Assembly: GCA_903828455.1 (NCBI GenBank)
Contig: CAIKMJ010000046.1
Span: 186,001-250,000, forward strand
From: an uncultured Acidobacteriia bacterium
GTDB taxonomy: Bacteria; Acidobacteriota; Terriglobia; Bryobacterales; Bryobacteraceae
Length of the DNA: 64,000 nucleotides
Direction of reading: 5' to 3'
Of this stretch, positions 50,394-60,027 are shown in pieces. A program made the position numbers and the translations under genes. Under the pieces are notes generated by a model. It did not search any database and had not been told where the DNA came from. It saw only the letters and a program-made list of their open reading frames with translations. Position 1 is the stretch's first letter, and each line of letters begins with the position of its first letter.

Positions 50394-51911
50394 ATGGCAA
50401 CGGCTGACACAGCGGCTGGAGTCCGGACCGTCAATCACTGGATCGGTGGACGGCCGGTTGAGTCGACATCGGGAAGATCCGGAGTGGTGTGGGATCCGGC
50501 AACCGGCGAAGTACAGGCCCATGTGGCATTCGCGAGCGCGGACGAGGTGGATCGCGCCGTCGCCGACTCCGCGCGGGCCTTCACGGACTGGCGCGCGACA
50601 CCGCTTTCACGACGGTCTGAGATCTTGTTCCGTCTGCGGGAGCTGGTGGACGCCAATCGCCGCCGCATTGCCGAATTGCTGACTTCCGAGCACGGCAAGA
50701 CGCTGCCGGACGCGATGGGCGAAGTGGCGCGGGGGCTCGAAAACATTGAGTTCGCCTGCGGGATTCCAAACCTTCTGAAGGGCGGTTTCTCTGAACAGGC
50801 GAGTCGCGGGGTGGACGTGTATCAGATCCGGCAGCCGCTCGGCGTCGTTGCCGGCATCACGCCGTTCAACTTTCCGGCGATGGTGCCGATGTGGATGTTC
50901 GCCAACGCGATCGCGTGCGGTAACACGTTCGTCCTGAAGCCATCGGAAAAGGACCCGTCGGTGAGCCTGTTTATCGCCGATCTGCTGCAGCGCGCCGGAC
51001 TTCCTGACGGCGTCTTTAACGTGGTGCAGGGCGATCGCATTGCCGTGGACCGTCTGCTGGAGCACCCGGACGTGAAGGCGGTCAGCTTCGTGGGGTCGAC
51101 GCCCGTGGCGAAGGCTATTTACGAGACGGCCACGCGCAACGGCAAGCGGGTACAAGCTCTCGGCGGAGCCAAGAATCACATGCTCGTGTTGCCTGATGCC
51201 GATCTTGAAATGGCTGCCGATGCGGCCATCTCGGCAGCGTACGGCTCGGCCGGGGAACGGTGCATGGCGATTTCCGTTGTCGTGGCGGTCGGTAAGGTGG
51301 CCGACCCGCTGATCGATGCCATCCGCGAGAGGATGGCGAAGATCCGGACAGGGCCGGGCATGGACGAGGGCAACGAGATGGGGCCGCTGATTACGCGGGA
51401 ACATCGCGACAAAGTGGCTTCGTACCTGGATGCCGCCGCGGCTGATGGCGCGCGAGTCGCGGTGGACGGCCGCAACGACCCGGTGTGCAACCGCCCGGGT
51501 TTCTTTCTGGGCGCTTCGCTGATCGACGATGTGAAACCCGGGATGCGCTGCTATGAGGACGAAATATTCGGGCCCGTGTTGTCAGTTTGCCGCGTCGACA
51601 GTTACGACGAAGGCCTGCGGCTGATCAATGAAAATCCGTTCGGCAACGGGACGGCGATATTTACGCGCGATGGTGGCGCGGCCCGGCAGTTCCAGTTCGA
51701 TTGCGATGCGGGCATGGTGGGGATCAATGTGCCGATTCCGGTCCCGGTTGCGTATTACAGTTTCGGCGGATGGAAAGGATCTCTTTTCGGCGACCTGCAT
51801 ATGTACGGGCCGGAGGGCGTGCAGTTCTATACCCGATCCAAAGTGGTAACGAGCCGCTGGCCTGACCCCGGAACGAGTAAAGTAGACCTGGGCTTTCCAC
51901 AGAACCGATAG
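50394..51911 (+). CDS. mmsA: CoA-acylating methylmalonate-semialdehyde dehydrogenase
   Basis: 505 residues of the aldehyde dehydrogenase family. Motifs: ITPFNFPAMVPMWMFANA, VSFVGSTPVAKAIYE, and the nucleophile Cys290 in GSAGERCMAISVVV (the family's pattern). Conserved MmsA-type C-terminus (FYTRSKVVTSRWP). It turns methylmalonate semialdehyde (from thymine) or malonate semialdehyde into an acyl-CoA plus CO2. ATG 50394 has GGAGG upstream; the longer frame to 50376 overlaps the previous gene. It ends the pyrimidine operon; no aminotransferase for the beta-amino acid is next to it. Confidence 0.93.
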   Translation: MATADTAAGVRTVNHWIGGRPVESTSGRSGVVWDPATGEVQAHVAFASADEVDRAVADSARAFTDWRATPLSRRSEILFRLRELVDANRRRIAELLTSEHGKTLPDAMGEVARGLENIEFACGIPNLLKGGFSEQASRGVDVYQIRQPLGVVAGITPFNFPAMVPMWMFANAIACGNTFVLKPSEKDPSVSLFIADLLQRAGLPDGVFNVVQGDRIAVDRLLEHPDVKAVSFVGSTPVAKAIYETATRNGKRVQALGGAKNHMLVLPDADLEMAADAAISAAYGSAGERCMAISVVVAVGKVADPLIDAIRERMAKIRTGPGMDEGNEMGPLITREHRDKVASYLDAAAADGARVAVDGRNDPVCNRPGFFLGASLIDDVKPGMRCYEDEIFGPVLSVCRVDSYDEGLRLINENPFGNGTAIFTRDGGAARQFQFDCDAGMVGINVPIPVPVAYYSFGGWKGSLFGDLHMYGPEGVQFYTRSKVVTSRWPDPGTSKVDLGFPQNR

Positions 51912-51931
51912 CAAACGGGCAGCGGAGAACC

Positions 51932-51998
<67 letters not shown>

Positions 51999-52008
<10 letters not shown>

Positions 52009-52523
52009 GTCCGTTTCTCGATTGTACCGTTTCGATGCGCCGAAATTAAAGTTTCTGCCGGCGACCGCAGGTACTCCTGCTCGCCGAGTTCCGCGCGGCT
52101 CAGAGCCGAATGCCGGGCCAGGAAGGCTTCGCCAGCGAAGTCGGCCAGTTCGCGCTCGCAATCCCGCTGCCAGGCGAGGTGAGCCTCATCGCGAAGATTC
52201 TGGAGAAGCCGCACTTTGCGCGTCGCTTCGAGCAGTCGCGTCATCGCCTGCGCATGTTCCTTTTTGGCGGCAGCGTCCTGCCCGTCCAGTATCCCGCGCT
52301 GCCGCCGGCAAAGCTTCAGGAATCCCTCGTAACCCTCCACTGCGAGGCTATTGCCTGCTGCCACTGCGCGGGAAGCCGCAGCCAGGCGGGCATCGAGATC
52401 CTGCCGCGCCATCCCGATCTCCGCAATCCTCGCAGCGCAGGCGGCCAGGCGGGCCTCTTCAAGCAGAACGCCCTGCTTTCTCCAGCGGAGGATCTGGGCG
52501 AGACGGAAGTTGAAGGCCTTCAT
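51999..52523 (-). CDS. fliJ: Flagellar FliJ-like protein
   Basis: 174 residues, almost wholly helical and coiled (QILRWRKQGVLLEEARLAACAARIAEI, ATRKVRLLQNLRDEAHLAW). The start MKAFNFRLAQILRWRKQ is typical of FliJ, the soluble component that links the FliI ATPase to the export gate. Its ATG overlaps the fliI stop by 4 bases (ATGA). The stop TAG lies inside tRNA-Arg at bases 51999-52001 (tRNA positions 8-10). Confidence 0.82.
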
Positions 52524-53863
52524 TTGACCAGGTCCGCAATCTTTTGCATTTGAGCGAGTGTTTCGTGGACCGGCGAGATATCTGCGGGCCCCTGTCTCAG
52601 GAATTGCATCATTTCATCCCGCGACCGAATAACGGCGTCGAGCCGGGGATTGGATCCGGCCACGTAAGCGCCCAGATTGATGAGATCCTCCGACTGGCGA
52701 TACAAGGCAAGCGCTTCCCGGATACGGCGCGCATGCGAAGCCTGGTTCGGTTCTGAAAGGCGCGATTGCAGCCGGCTGACGGAATCCAGAACATTGATAG
52801 CCGGATAGTGGCCTGCGGCGCCAAGCTCCCGGGAGAGCGTAATATGGCCATCCAGAATGGCACGAACGGCATCGCAGATAGGCTCGTTAAAATCATCGCC
52901 TTCCACCAGAACGGTAAAAAATGCCGTGATCGACCCGCGTTCGAAGTTGCCGGCGCGCTCACAGATTTTCGGCAGCAGGCTAAATACGGAAGGGGTATAC
53001 CCCTTCTGGCTCGGCGGTTCACCGGCGGCCAGACCGATCTCCCGCTGGGCCATCGCAAGGCGCGTGACGGAATCCATAACCAGCAGCACATCTTCCCCGC
53101 GGTCGCGAAAATATTCTGCGATGGCCAGAGCCACGAAACATGCACGGACACGAAGCGGCGCCGGGCGGTCTGACGTCGCAACGACCACGACCGAGCGCTT
53201 CATCCCTTCCGGACCGAGGTCGTGCTCGAGGAATGCACGTACTTCGCGGTTTCGCTCTCCAATCAGGGCGATTACATTCACGCCGGCGGAACTCGATCGG
53301 GCCATCGAACCAAGAAGCGTGCTCTTGCCGACGCCACTGCCGCCGAAAATCCCGATGCGCTGCCCTTTTCCGCAAGGCAAAAGGCCGTCGATCACGCGGA
53401 TGCCGGTTGCGAGACGGTCTTCTATGTGCGCCCGTTCGAGTGGTCCGGCGGGCGCTGCGTAAAGGTTGCGGAATTCGGCGTCATCTGTCTCGACCTGCCG
53501 GGCGGCAGGCGCTTTATCGATCGGTTTCCCAAAACCATCGAGCACGCGCCCCAGCAAAGCGGGAGATACGGCAATCTCGGAATCGCCTCCTCGCGCCAAG
53601 ATCCGGTCGCCGAGACAAAGTCCGTCCGTCTCTTCAAGCGGCATGGAGAGGACGCGTCCTCTGCGAAATCCGATAACCTGGGTCCGAATCCTTCGACCCG
53701 CGCGCGTTCGGACCTCGCAGAAGTCGCCGATCGCGGCGACGGGGCCGCGGGACTCGACGATCAGTCCGACGAGTTCGACGACTTCGCCTTCGAGACACAT
53801 CGGATCGATGCGATTCACCAGTTCTGCATAGCGATTAAGATTTATATCCGAAGCAGGAAGCAT
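52520..53863 (-). CDS. fliI: Flagellar export ATPase FliI
   Basis: About 447 residues. F1-beta-like ATPase with Walker A FGGSGVGKST, Walker B region VLLVMDSVTRLAMA and the conserved GEPPSQKGYTPSVFSLLPKICERAG. It powers flagellar protein export with FliH and FliJ. ATG 53863 is chosen for AAGGAA 9 bases upstream and the N-terminus LPASDINLNRYAELV; the frame extends to 53953 inside fliH. Confidence 0.93.
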   Translation of the reverse strand: MLPASDINLNRYAELVNRIDPMCLEGEVVELVGLIVESRGPVAAIGDFCEVRTRAGRRIRTQVIGFRRGRVLSMPLEETDGLCLGDRILARGGDSEIAVSPALLGRVLDGFGKPIDKAPAARQVETDDAEFRNLYAAPAGPLERAHIEDRLATGIRVIDGLLPCGKGQRIGIFGGSGVGKSTLLGSMARSSSAGVNVIALIGERNREVRAFLEHDLGPEGMKRSVVVVATSDRPAPLRVRACFVALAIAEYFRDRGEDVLLVMDSVTRLAMAQREIGLAAGEPPSQKGYTPSVFSLLPKICERAGNFERGSITAFFTVLVEGDDFNEPICDAVRAILDGHITLSRELGAAGHYPAINVLDSVSRLQSRLSEPNQASHARRIREALALYRQSEDLINLGAYVAGSNPRLDAVIRSRDEMMQFLRQGPADISPVHETLAQMQKIADLVK

Positions 53864-53891
53864 ACTGGCAAATTCCTTCGATTCAGAGCGC

Positions 53892-54527
53892 TTAAACAAG
53901 TCTGTCGGCAAGACCGCGGCTGATCTCATCCAGCTGTGCATCGATTGACGCATCGACGGTTCCCTCAGCGGTGTGGATAATCAGCGTACCGGGGTCGCAA
54001 CCGGGGTCGGGGTCCACACGGATCTGCGCGCTGCGGCCGGCCGGAAGCGCACCGGTTACCGATGCAGCAAAGCGCGGGTGGACAACCACGCGATACGACT
54101 CGGATCTGGTCAATCGGTCAAATGCGACGCGGGCTACGGCAGCGAGGGCACCCTCGTCGACACTGAGTTCACGGTGCAGTACCCGCCTCGCGATGAGAAG
54201 CGCCAGGCGGACCGCGTCCAGCTCAGCCCGTCTCCTCATCTCCGATCGCGCCGTTACTGTTTCGGCAACGGAACGATTCAGACGTTCCAGAACAGGCTGC
54301 AGTTCCGCTCGGCTTTTCTCTTCACCCTCTGCCAACCCGGCGGTAAACGCCTCTTTTCTCTCGATCTGCAGGCGTCTCTCCAGATCCTGTACCCTGGCAG
54401 ACAAATCCGCATCCGCATTCGAGGGGATCTTCGTCTGAACAGGTCCGGCCGGGGGCTCACCGATGCTGGGAAAGATGGCAGGCTGTGCGAGCCCCCGCTC
54501 CGACTTCGGAAGAACTTTAGACAACAT
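53892..54527 (-). CDS. fliH: Flagellar assembly protein FliH
   Basis: 211 residues. A charged coiled coil (LSARVQDLERRLQIERKEAF, AGLAEGEEKSRAELQPVLERL) and a C-terminal helical/beta domain (ARSEMRRRAELDAVRLALLIARRVLHREL, YRVVVHPRF, DPGTLIIHTAEGTVDASID) as in FliH/YscL proteins that regulate the FliI ATPase. Its start overlaps the fliG end by 11 bases. Divergence makes the name moderate rather than certain; position supports it. Confidence 0.82.
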   Translation of the reverse strand: MLSKVLPKSERGLAQPAIFPSIGEPPAGPVQTKIPSNADADLSARVQDLERRLQIERKEAFTAGLAEGEEKSRAELQPVLERLNRSVAETVTARSEMRRRAELDAVRLALLIARRVLHRELSVDEGALAAVARVAFDRLTRSESYRVVVHPRFAASVTGALPAGRSAQIRVDPDPGCDPGTLIIHTAEGTVDASIDAQLDEISRGLADRLV

Positions 54528-55548
54528 ACTGATCCCCGACGCCGCCCTTGATCGTAATCACTCCTTCGGACTCCAACTGGCGGACGAGCGCGATAATCTG
54601 CTGCTGCGCGGTCTCAACTTCTTTAATCCGCACCGGCCCCAGTGCCTCCATATCTTCCCGAAGCATCTCCGCCGCACGGGCCGACATGGTTTGCAGGAAG
54701 TGATCGCGCAACTGTTCGCTGGTACCTTTCAAAGCAATCGTCAGCGACTTGCGGTCCACGCGGGCCATCACTTCCTTGAGCTGGTTCACATCAATCATGA
54801 GCATGTCTTCAAAGACGAACATGAGATGGCGGATCGTCTCTACGAGGTTGGGATTATGGTGCTCGATGACATCGAGGATTTCCCTGCTTGTTCCGGAATC
54901 AAGTCTGTTAAACATTTCGGCGACGGCGCGGATGCCGCCGTAGGACTCGCGACTAAACTCGCCGATCGCCTGGAGTTTCTGGCCGATCACCGCCGCGATC
55001 TTGTTTACAATTTCAGGAGAGATCTGATCCAGATTCCCCATTCGGAGCGCCACATCGGCCCTTAGCTCCGGCGGCAGTGAAATCAGAAGTGCCGCGGCCT
55101 GAGAAGCATTCAGATGGGATAACACCAGCGCGATCGTCTGCGGATGCTCGTTGTGGATGAACTTCGCCAACTGCTGCGGATCAACCTTCTGGAGAATATC
55201 GAGATTCGCGTACTCACCGCCCATCGCTTTCGTGAGGCGGTCGATCAGTTTCTTGGACACCTCCGGGCCAAATGCCTGGACCAGCATCTTCTTGGCATAA
55301 TCCAGCCCGCCGCGCACAACAAAGTCGCGCGCCAGATTCATCTGATAAAACTCTTCCAGCAGGACTTCTGCCTGTTCCGACGATATAGCGTCGAGGCGTG
55401 CGATCTCGCGGCTGACCAACTGGACTTCTTCGTCGGAGAGCTGCTTGATGATCTCGGCCGAGGCCTTGTCGCCCAACAGGATGAGGAGCATCGCAGCTTT
55501 TCTCACGCCGGAGAGATTTTCGGGAGCGACTACGGCACCGGCACTCAT
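54517..55548 (-). CDS. fliG: Flagellar motor switch protein FliG
   Basis: 343 residues. N-terminal (VRKAAMLLILLGDKASAEII, DEEVQLVSREIARLDAI), middle (AKFIHNEHPQTIALVLSHL, the EHPQ motif) and C-terminal (SRESYGGIRAVAEMFNRLD, MFVFEDMLMIDVNQLKEVM) FliG domains. It is the torque-generating rotor component and sits on FliF. It overlaps fliF by 4 bases. Confidence 0.95.
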   Translation of the reverse strand: MSAGAVVAPENLSGVRKAAMLLILLGDKASAEIIKQLSDEEVQLVSREIARLDAISSEQAEVLLEEFYQMNLARDFVVRGGLDYAKKMLVQAFGPEVSKKLIDRLTKAMGGEYANLDILQKVDPQQLAKFIHNEHPQTIALVLSHLNASQAAALLISLPPELRADVALRMGNLDQISPEIVNKIAAVIGQKLQAIGEFSRESYGGIRAVAEMFNRLDSGTSREILDVIEHHNPNLVETIRHLMFVFEDMLMIDVNQLKEVMARVDRKSLTIALKGTSEQLRDHFLQTMSARAAEMLREDMEALGPVRIKEVETAQQQIIALVRQLESEGVITIKGGVGDQYVV

Positions 55549-57236
55549 GTTGTCCTCGGTCCGGATGGCTCAGACATCCAGCTCCGGAGTACGTTCGTTG
55601 CTGTCTGGGCGTCCTTTTGCACGGATTCACGGATGTGCCGGACCAGCACCTCTGTCTTTTTCGTGTGGTCCGGCAGCTTGATGCGGCTGAGTGCGTCGGC
55701 CTCCAGTTGTGCCTGAGTGACCTCATTCTCGGAAATCTGTTGTTCCATCCTTCGTTCCACTTCGGCGCGCGCTTCGTGAGGCGGAAGATGCGCTTCTGCC
55801 GATTCCGGCGAGGAAATTGGGGTTGCGGCCGTGTCGACCGGGGCCGGAGCGGCGGCGCGTCTTCGGGTGAGGAGAAAGACAAGACCCGCAAGGAGCAAAA
55901 CGCAGCCGACAAGTCCGCCGATCACAACCGGTTGCTTAAGATCGAGCCCCTTCGGCTGCGGCAAACGGGCGACCGTTGGTTCCGGAGGCTCCGCATCCAG
56001 TGTGCTTTCGAACGGAAGCGATTCGATCGTAATCTGGTCGCCTCTTTGTTCCGCAAATCCTGTAACACCTGCGACAATATCGTGCACAACCTTCAGCACT
56101 TCCGCCGATGGGGGTATCAGCGTCTTCCTCGCCTTCGAACCCGTCCCTTCCCAGCGAACGGTCTGGTCCACCAACACGGCGGTGGAAACGCGCCGAATTG
56201 TGCCTTTGGGCAGAACCGTCCTCTTGACGAGACGACTCGGCTGGTAGGACGTGTTGTCTGTCCTGCGCACCAGTCCCGCGCTACCGGTTGCCGCCTTTAC
56301 CTGAGGCCGCGGGAGATTTGACGCCGTGCCCGGAGTTCCCCCTGCCAATCCGGCGCCGCTTGATTCTTCGGTGCTTTGTGAAGTTAACACGGCCGATTTC
56401 GCCGAATCGTAGGTTTCCTCACTTTGTTCCGTGCTGGCAAAATCGCAATCCACGCTAACGCTGGCCCGAAAGCGGTCACCCCCCAGCAATGGCGAGAGCT
56501 CGGCGTTAATTTTTGCCAGCAGCTCGGATTCAACCTGATGGCGATATTCCAGATTCGATTCCGCAAGCAGCGTATCGCCATCACCGCCTACCTGCGGTCG
56601 GCTCAGAAGTCTTCCGGCGGAATCGATCACGGCAACACCCTGCGGCGAAAGCCCGTCGACCGCGCTGGCCACAAGGTTGGCGATAGCCGTTACATTCGCG
56701 GCATTCAGCTGGGCGTTCCTCCGAACGCGGAGCACAACGGTCGCCTTGGACGGCTTCTTCTCATCGAGAAATACCGATTCCCGGGGAAAAGTCACGTGGA
56801 CACGCGCCTGTTCCACTTCGGCAATGGTCTCCACTGTACGTTCCAGTTCCCCTTCGAGAGCCCGGCGAAAGTTTACCTGCTCGGCAAAATCGCTGGCTCC
56901 CAAATTGTTCCTGTCGAATAGCTCGAATCCAATATGCCCGCTTTTCGGAAGGCCGACGGCAGCCAGAGCGAGCCTGGCCTCAGCGATCCGGGTGGAAGGC
57001 ACCATAACAGTGCCACCGAATTCATCGAGTTTGTATTCGATTCCGGCCTCGCGGACTTTCTGCGTTATTGCCGCCGCGTCTTCGGCCGCCAGTCCGGAAT
57101 AGAGGGGGCGGAAGTCGCTGTCGTGCTTCCACTGGAGTCCGCCCCATCCAATTGCCGCAAGAAGCAGGGGACCGAGCACGAGCGATATCTGTTGCCCTCG
57201 ACTCAGTGATGCCCATATCCGGAACAATTGATTCAT
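55545..57236 (-). CDS. fliF: Flagellar MS-ring protein FliF
   Basis: 563 residues. N-terminal membrane helix (QQISLVLGPLLLAAIGWGGL), ring-building domains (AEDAAAITQKVREAGIEYKL, SRIAEARLALAAVGLPKSGH-type segment, ELFDRNNLGASDFAEQV), a periplasmic region with Pro/Ser-rich linker, a C-terminal helix (VVIGGLVGCVLLLAGLVFLL) and a cytoplasmic tail that binds FliG. The base plate of the flagellum. Confidence 0.95.
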   Translation of the reverse strand: MNQLFRIWASLSRGQQISLVLGPLLLAAIGWGGLQWKHDSDFRPLYSGLAAEDAAAITQKVREAGIEYKLDEFGGTVMVPSTRIAEARLALAAVGLPKSGHIGFELFDRNNLGASDFAEQVNFRRALEGELERTVETIAEVEQARVHVTFPRESVFLDEKKPSKATVVLRVRRNAQLNAANVTAIANLVASAVDGLSPQGVAVIDSAGRLLSRPQVGGDGDTLLAESNLEYRHQVESELLAKINAELSPLLGGDRFRASVSVDCDFASTEQSEETYDSAKSAVLTSQSTEESSGAGLAGGTPGTASNLPRPQVKAATGSAGLVRRTDNTSYQPSRLVKRTVLPKGTIRRVSTAVLVDQTVRWEGTGSKARKTLIPPSAEVLKVVHDIVAGVTGFAEQRGDQITIESLPFESTLDAEPPEPTVARLPQPKGLDLKQPVVIGGLVGCVLLLAGLVFLLTRRRAAAPAPVDTAATPISSPESAEAHLPPHEARAEVERRMEQQISENEVTQAQLEADALSRIKLPDHTKKTEVLVRHIRESVQKDAQTATNVLRSWMSEPSGPRTT

Positions 57237-57255
57237 GACGTATCAGCGGATAAGA

Positions 57256-57552
57256 CTAAATCTGCGTCTTCATGATTTCCTGGTATGCCGATACAATCTT
57301 GTTGCGGACCTGCTGGAACAGCTCCAGCGTTAGTTCCGCCCGCTGCGTCGCCAGCGCCACAGAATGCACATCGCCCTGACCGTCGCGCAGGAATGCCTGC
57401 ACCGCCGTCTGCGCGGCTTGCTGCGACTGTTCCACTTCTCCGATCGCTCCGGCGAGCGCACCAGAAAAGGCACCAGGTTCGTTCGAAGACGGGACGGAAG
57501 GGGCAGCCAGTCTGGGTAAAGTTGGCGTGTTGGAATTGACGGGGTAAGTCAT
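57256..57552 (-). CDS. fliE: Flagellar hook-basal body protein FliE
   Basis: 98 residues. The family C-terminal motif SVALATQRAELTLELFQQVRNK and ISAYQEIMKTQI-like end are present (VSAYQEIMKTQI). It joins the MS ring to the rod. Order flgB-flgC-fliE-fliF is standard. Confidence 0.92.
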   Translation of the reverse strand: MTYPVNSNTPTLPRLAAPSVPSSNEPGAFSGALAGAIGEVEQSQQAAQTAVQAFLRDGQGDVHSVALATQRAELTLELFQQVRNKIVSAYQEIMKTQI

Positions 57553-57563
57553 CCGCGCTCTCG

Positions 57564-57998
57564 CTAGCGGAACAGATCGATGGATTTGGAAATCATATCT
57601 TTTACCGCTGAAATTGCGGCTACATTTGCCTGATAACCTCGCGAGGCGCCGAGCAGGTCGACCATCTCAGTTGCCGGATCGATTCTCGGAAAGGCCACGT
57701 ATCCCTCCGGATCGGCGTCTGGATGGCCGGGCAGGTAGCGCTTTTCCGGATCGCGGTCGTCAATCGTGACGTCCGAAACCCTTACCCCCAGGACCGGGCT
57801 TCCCGAGGCCTCCAGAATTCCGGCGAACGATTCGCCGGCCGGCGCCGTCGTAAAAACGGCATCCTTGCGCCGGTAAGGTCCCCCATCCGGAGTCCGCGTA
57901 GTCTCGGCATTGGCAAGGTTTTCAGTAATCAGTTCGGCCCGTTTGCGTTGCGCTTCCATCCCGGATGCGCTCACTCCGATTGCGCTGAAAAGGCTCAT
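57564..57998 (-). CDS. flgC: Flagellar basal-body rod protein FlgC
   Basis: 144 residues. N-terminal rod motif SASGMEAQRKRAELITENLANAETTRT and C-terminal EMVDLLGASRGYQANVAAI plus KSIDLFR. Proximal rod subunit; start overlaps the flgB stop by 4 bases. Confidence 0.94.
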   Translation of the reverse strand: MSLFSAIGVSASGMEAQRKRAELITENLANAETTRTPDGGPYRRKDAVFTTAPAGESFAGILEASGSPVLGVRVSDVTIDDRDPEKRYLPGHPDADPEGYVAFPRIDPATEMVDLLGASRGYQANVAAISAVKDMISKSIDLFR

Positions 57999-58333
57999 GC
58001 AGAGCGGCCCTCCTCGATAGCTGAACGAAGCATGCGCAGCTGACTTCGAAGCACTTGCGCGGTTATATTGAAGCGAAGTGCATTCTCGGCGAGCAGCCTC
58101 GCTTCGCGGTCGATCGAGACGTTGTTCCCGTCGTTGTGCGACGCGAGGCCCGGCGCCTCCACAATCGCGGCGGCCGAGACAAGCGAGGACAGGAAATCAC
58201 CGGGCGGTTCCAGATCCAGCGTTTTGTAGCCAGGTGTATCAGCGTTCGCGATGTTGGCCGCAATGACTTCCTGCCGGACAGACAGATAGCTGAGGTATTG
58301 GCCGAGTTCCAAACCGGCACGATTCAGTTGCAC
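57995..58333 (-). CDS. flgB: Flagellar basal-body rod protein FlgB
   Basis: 112 residues. The motif LSVRQEVIAANIANADTPGYKT near the N-terminus identifies FlgB. Proximal rod component; precedes flgC with a coupled 4-base overlap. Confidence 0.93.
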   Translation of the reverse strand: MQLNRAGLELGQYLSYLSVRQEVIAANIANADTPGYKTLDLEPPGDFLSSLVSAAAIVEAPGLASHNDGNNVSIDREARLLAENALRFNITAQVLRSQLRMLRSAIEEGRSA

Positions 58334-58363
58334 GGCAATTGATGTGCACGAGTGCTTCCAAAC

Positions 58364-58633
58364 TCACTGCCCGCCGGATCCCGTCCCGGGATGGAATCTG
58401 GCCGCAGCCCGGATTCGCGTTTGAGACTTCAGTGCCTGAGCGCGGGCTGCGCGAGCCGCAACCAGTATTACGCCGAGCCGCTGAAGGAGGTATTCGGCTG
58501 ATCCGGCGTTAAGCGGTGGTGGCATCGCGGCCAGCGTCCGGGCCGCATCGTCAAGTCTGCGCCAAGCCCCGGCCTGGATCGCTTCTTCCATGACACTGAA
58601 AACCGCGACCTGATCAGAGCGTAGGCAATCCAT
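58364..58633 (-). CDS. Small helical ORF after fliD, possibly a flagellar chaperone
   Basis: About 89 residues from ATG 58633, which overlaps the fliD end by 20 bases. Sequence is helical (QVAVFSVMEEAIQAGAWRRL, LLQRLGVILVAARAARAQAL). In many bacteria fliD is followed by fliS or fliT, and this ORF sits in that place, but neither family is recognisable. The upstream frame runs to 58687. Coding is moderately likely given tight spacing and the flgB start 30 bases after its stop. Confidence 0.5.
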   Translation of the reverse strand: MDCLRSDQVAVFSVMEEAIQAGAWRRLDDAARTLAAMPPPLNAGSAEYLLQRLGVILVAARAARAQALKSQTRIRAAARFHPGTGSGGQ

Positions 58634-60017
58634 TTGAACTATTCGTGTTGCTGCTGCCGGTGTACTGCGCAAACAATCCGGTAACATAAGTCACCTGACT
58701 TTCCAGTTGCGCGATCGCCGAGTCAGCACTGGCAATCTGGGCCGTGAGGCTGTTGTCCAGCCGGGTCAAAGTATTCTGTTCATCACTGATTTTATTGTTT
58801 TGGGACGCAATCTGCGTATTGATGCTTCCTTCCTCCGACTTTATCGACCCGGTAACGGGGTCCTCCACTACATTTAATGCGGTCGTCGCGGCCTCAAGAA
58901 ATCCGCCCGAAGTCGGACTGCCCAGCATGGAGAGCAGGTTAGAGAAACCGGCATTCGCAGCAGTTCCAAAAGCGGCGCTGTCGACCGAGATCTGTCCGGT
59001 CTGGTCCAGCGTGATTCCGAATGCTGCAAGGGATTGGTCCGAGGAGCCGTTGGCAAAGGTACCGAGCTGGTTGAGCACTCCACCGAGCTGGTAGATAAGA
59101 CTGTCGCCCGACAGCGCGCCCCCGCTCTTCCCGCGCTGCTGAACCAAAGCATTCTGGGCATTGTTATACGCGGAGGCGAAATTACGGAATGCCGACTCCA
59201 GCCCCGACGGGTCGTTGCCGACCGTAACGGTAACTGGCTGTCCGCTCGTGCTTTGGCCCAGCAACGTAACCGAAAGACCCGGGGCCAGAGTGAGAGTCCT
59301 CGATGCGCTCGTCAGGAGGCTGGGAAGCCCATTGATCTGATAGCTTGCCAGTGTACCTGCATTCGCCGACGAAATCAGGTTGCCGGCAGCGTTGCTTAGA
59401 TCGATCGGATCGGAGCCGAGGCTGGCCGCCTGAAGGGACAACCGGTAATCAGGCGTTCCAGTCGATCCAACATTCACAATGCTGGCCTGCACTTGCCCTC
59501 CGGCCTGAGTATTAATCGCGGTGACCAGATCGTTTAGCGACGAAGTCTTTGCCGTGACAGAGGTCGTTCCTCCGCCCGCCGTAAGCGTGTACGTAGTCGA
59601 CCCGTTCAGGCCCTGCGTGGAAGGATCGGTAATCGTGCTGGCTCCCGCTACACTGATCGCCGTTGAATAACTGCCGAGATTGTCCACCTGCACCGAATAG
59701 CTTCCGGGCGTCGCGCCAGCCTGAACGTTCGCGCTCAAAACGCCTGCATCGGAAACAGATGAGGTGAGGATGCTGGACCGTGCCGCCGTTGCCAGCGCAG
59801 CAACGGAGTTCTGCAGGGTCGAAAATACCGTATCGACGCTTTGCAGGGCAGCTTGGCGGCTGTCGAACGTGTTCAGGCTTGCCTGGAGCGACTGAAGCGG
59901 TAATGACGCGATGCTCTCGGCCCGGCTCAATACCTGTTGCAAACTCGGCGCGAACTTACTGACGCCGGAGAAACCGGGGCTTGAAACCGTAACCGGAGAT
60001 GTGATTGAAATCGACAT
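58614..60017 (-). CDS. fliD: Flagellar hook-associated protein 2 (filament cap), FliD
   Basis: 467 residues. N-terminal FliD start SVSSPGFSGVSK... and coiled region with QALESRI-like heptads; conserved LTAGGGTTSVTAKTSSLNDLV, VSVTLLGQSTSGQPVTVTVG and the C-terminal coil EEGSINTQIASQNNKISDEQ with NTLTRLDNSLTAQIA. It caps the growing filament. A 13-bp hairpin separates it from flagellin. Confidence 0.92.
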   Translation of the reverse strand: MSISITSPVTVSSPGFSGVSKFAPSLQQVLSRAESIASLPLQSLQASLNTFDSRQAALQSVDTVFSTLQNSVAALATAARSSILTSSVSDAGVLSANVQAGATPGSYSVQVDNLGSYSTAISVAGASTITDPSTQGLNGSTTYTLTAGGGTTSVTAKTSSLNDLVTAINTQAGGQVQASIVNVGSTGTPDYRLSLQAASLGSDPIDLSNAAGNLISSANAGTLASYQINGLPSLLTSASRTLTLAPGLSVTLLGQSTSGQPVTVTVGNDPSGLESAFRNFASAYNNAQNALVQQRGKSGGALSGDSLIYQLGGVLNQLGTFANGSSDQSLAAFGITLDQTGQISVDSAAFGTAANAGFSNLLSMLGSPTSGGFLEAATTALNVVEDPVTGSIKSEEGSINTQIASQNNKISDEQNTLTRLDNSLTAQIASADSAIAQLESQVTYVTGLFAQYTGSSNTNSSNGLPTL

Positions 60018-60027
60018 GCCTGTCTCG

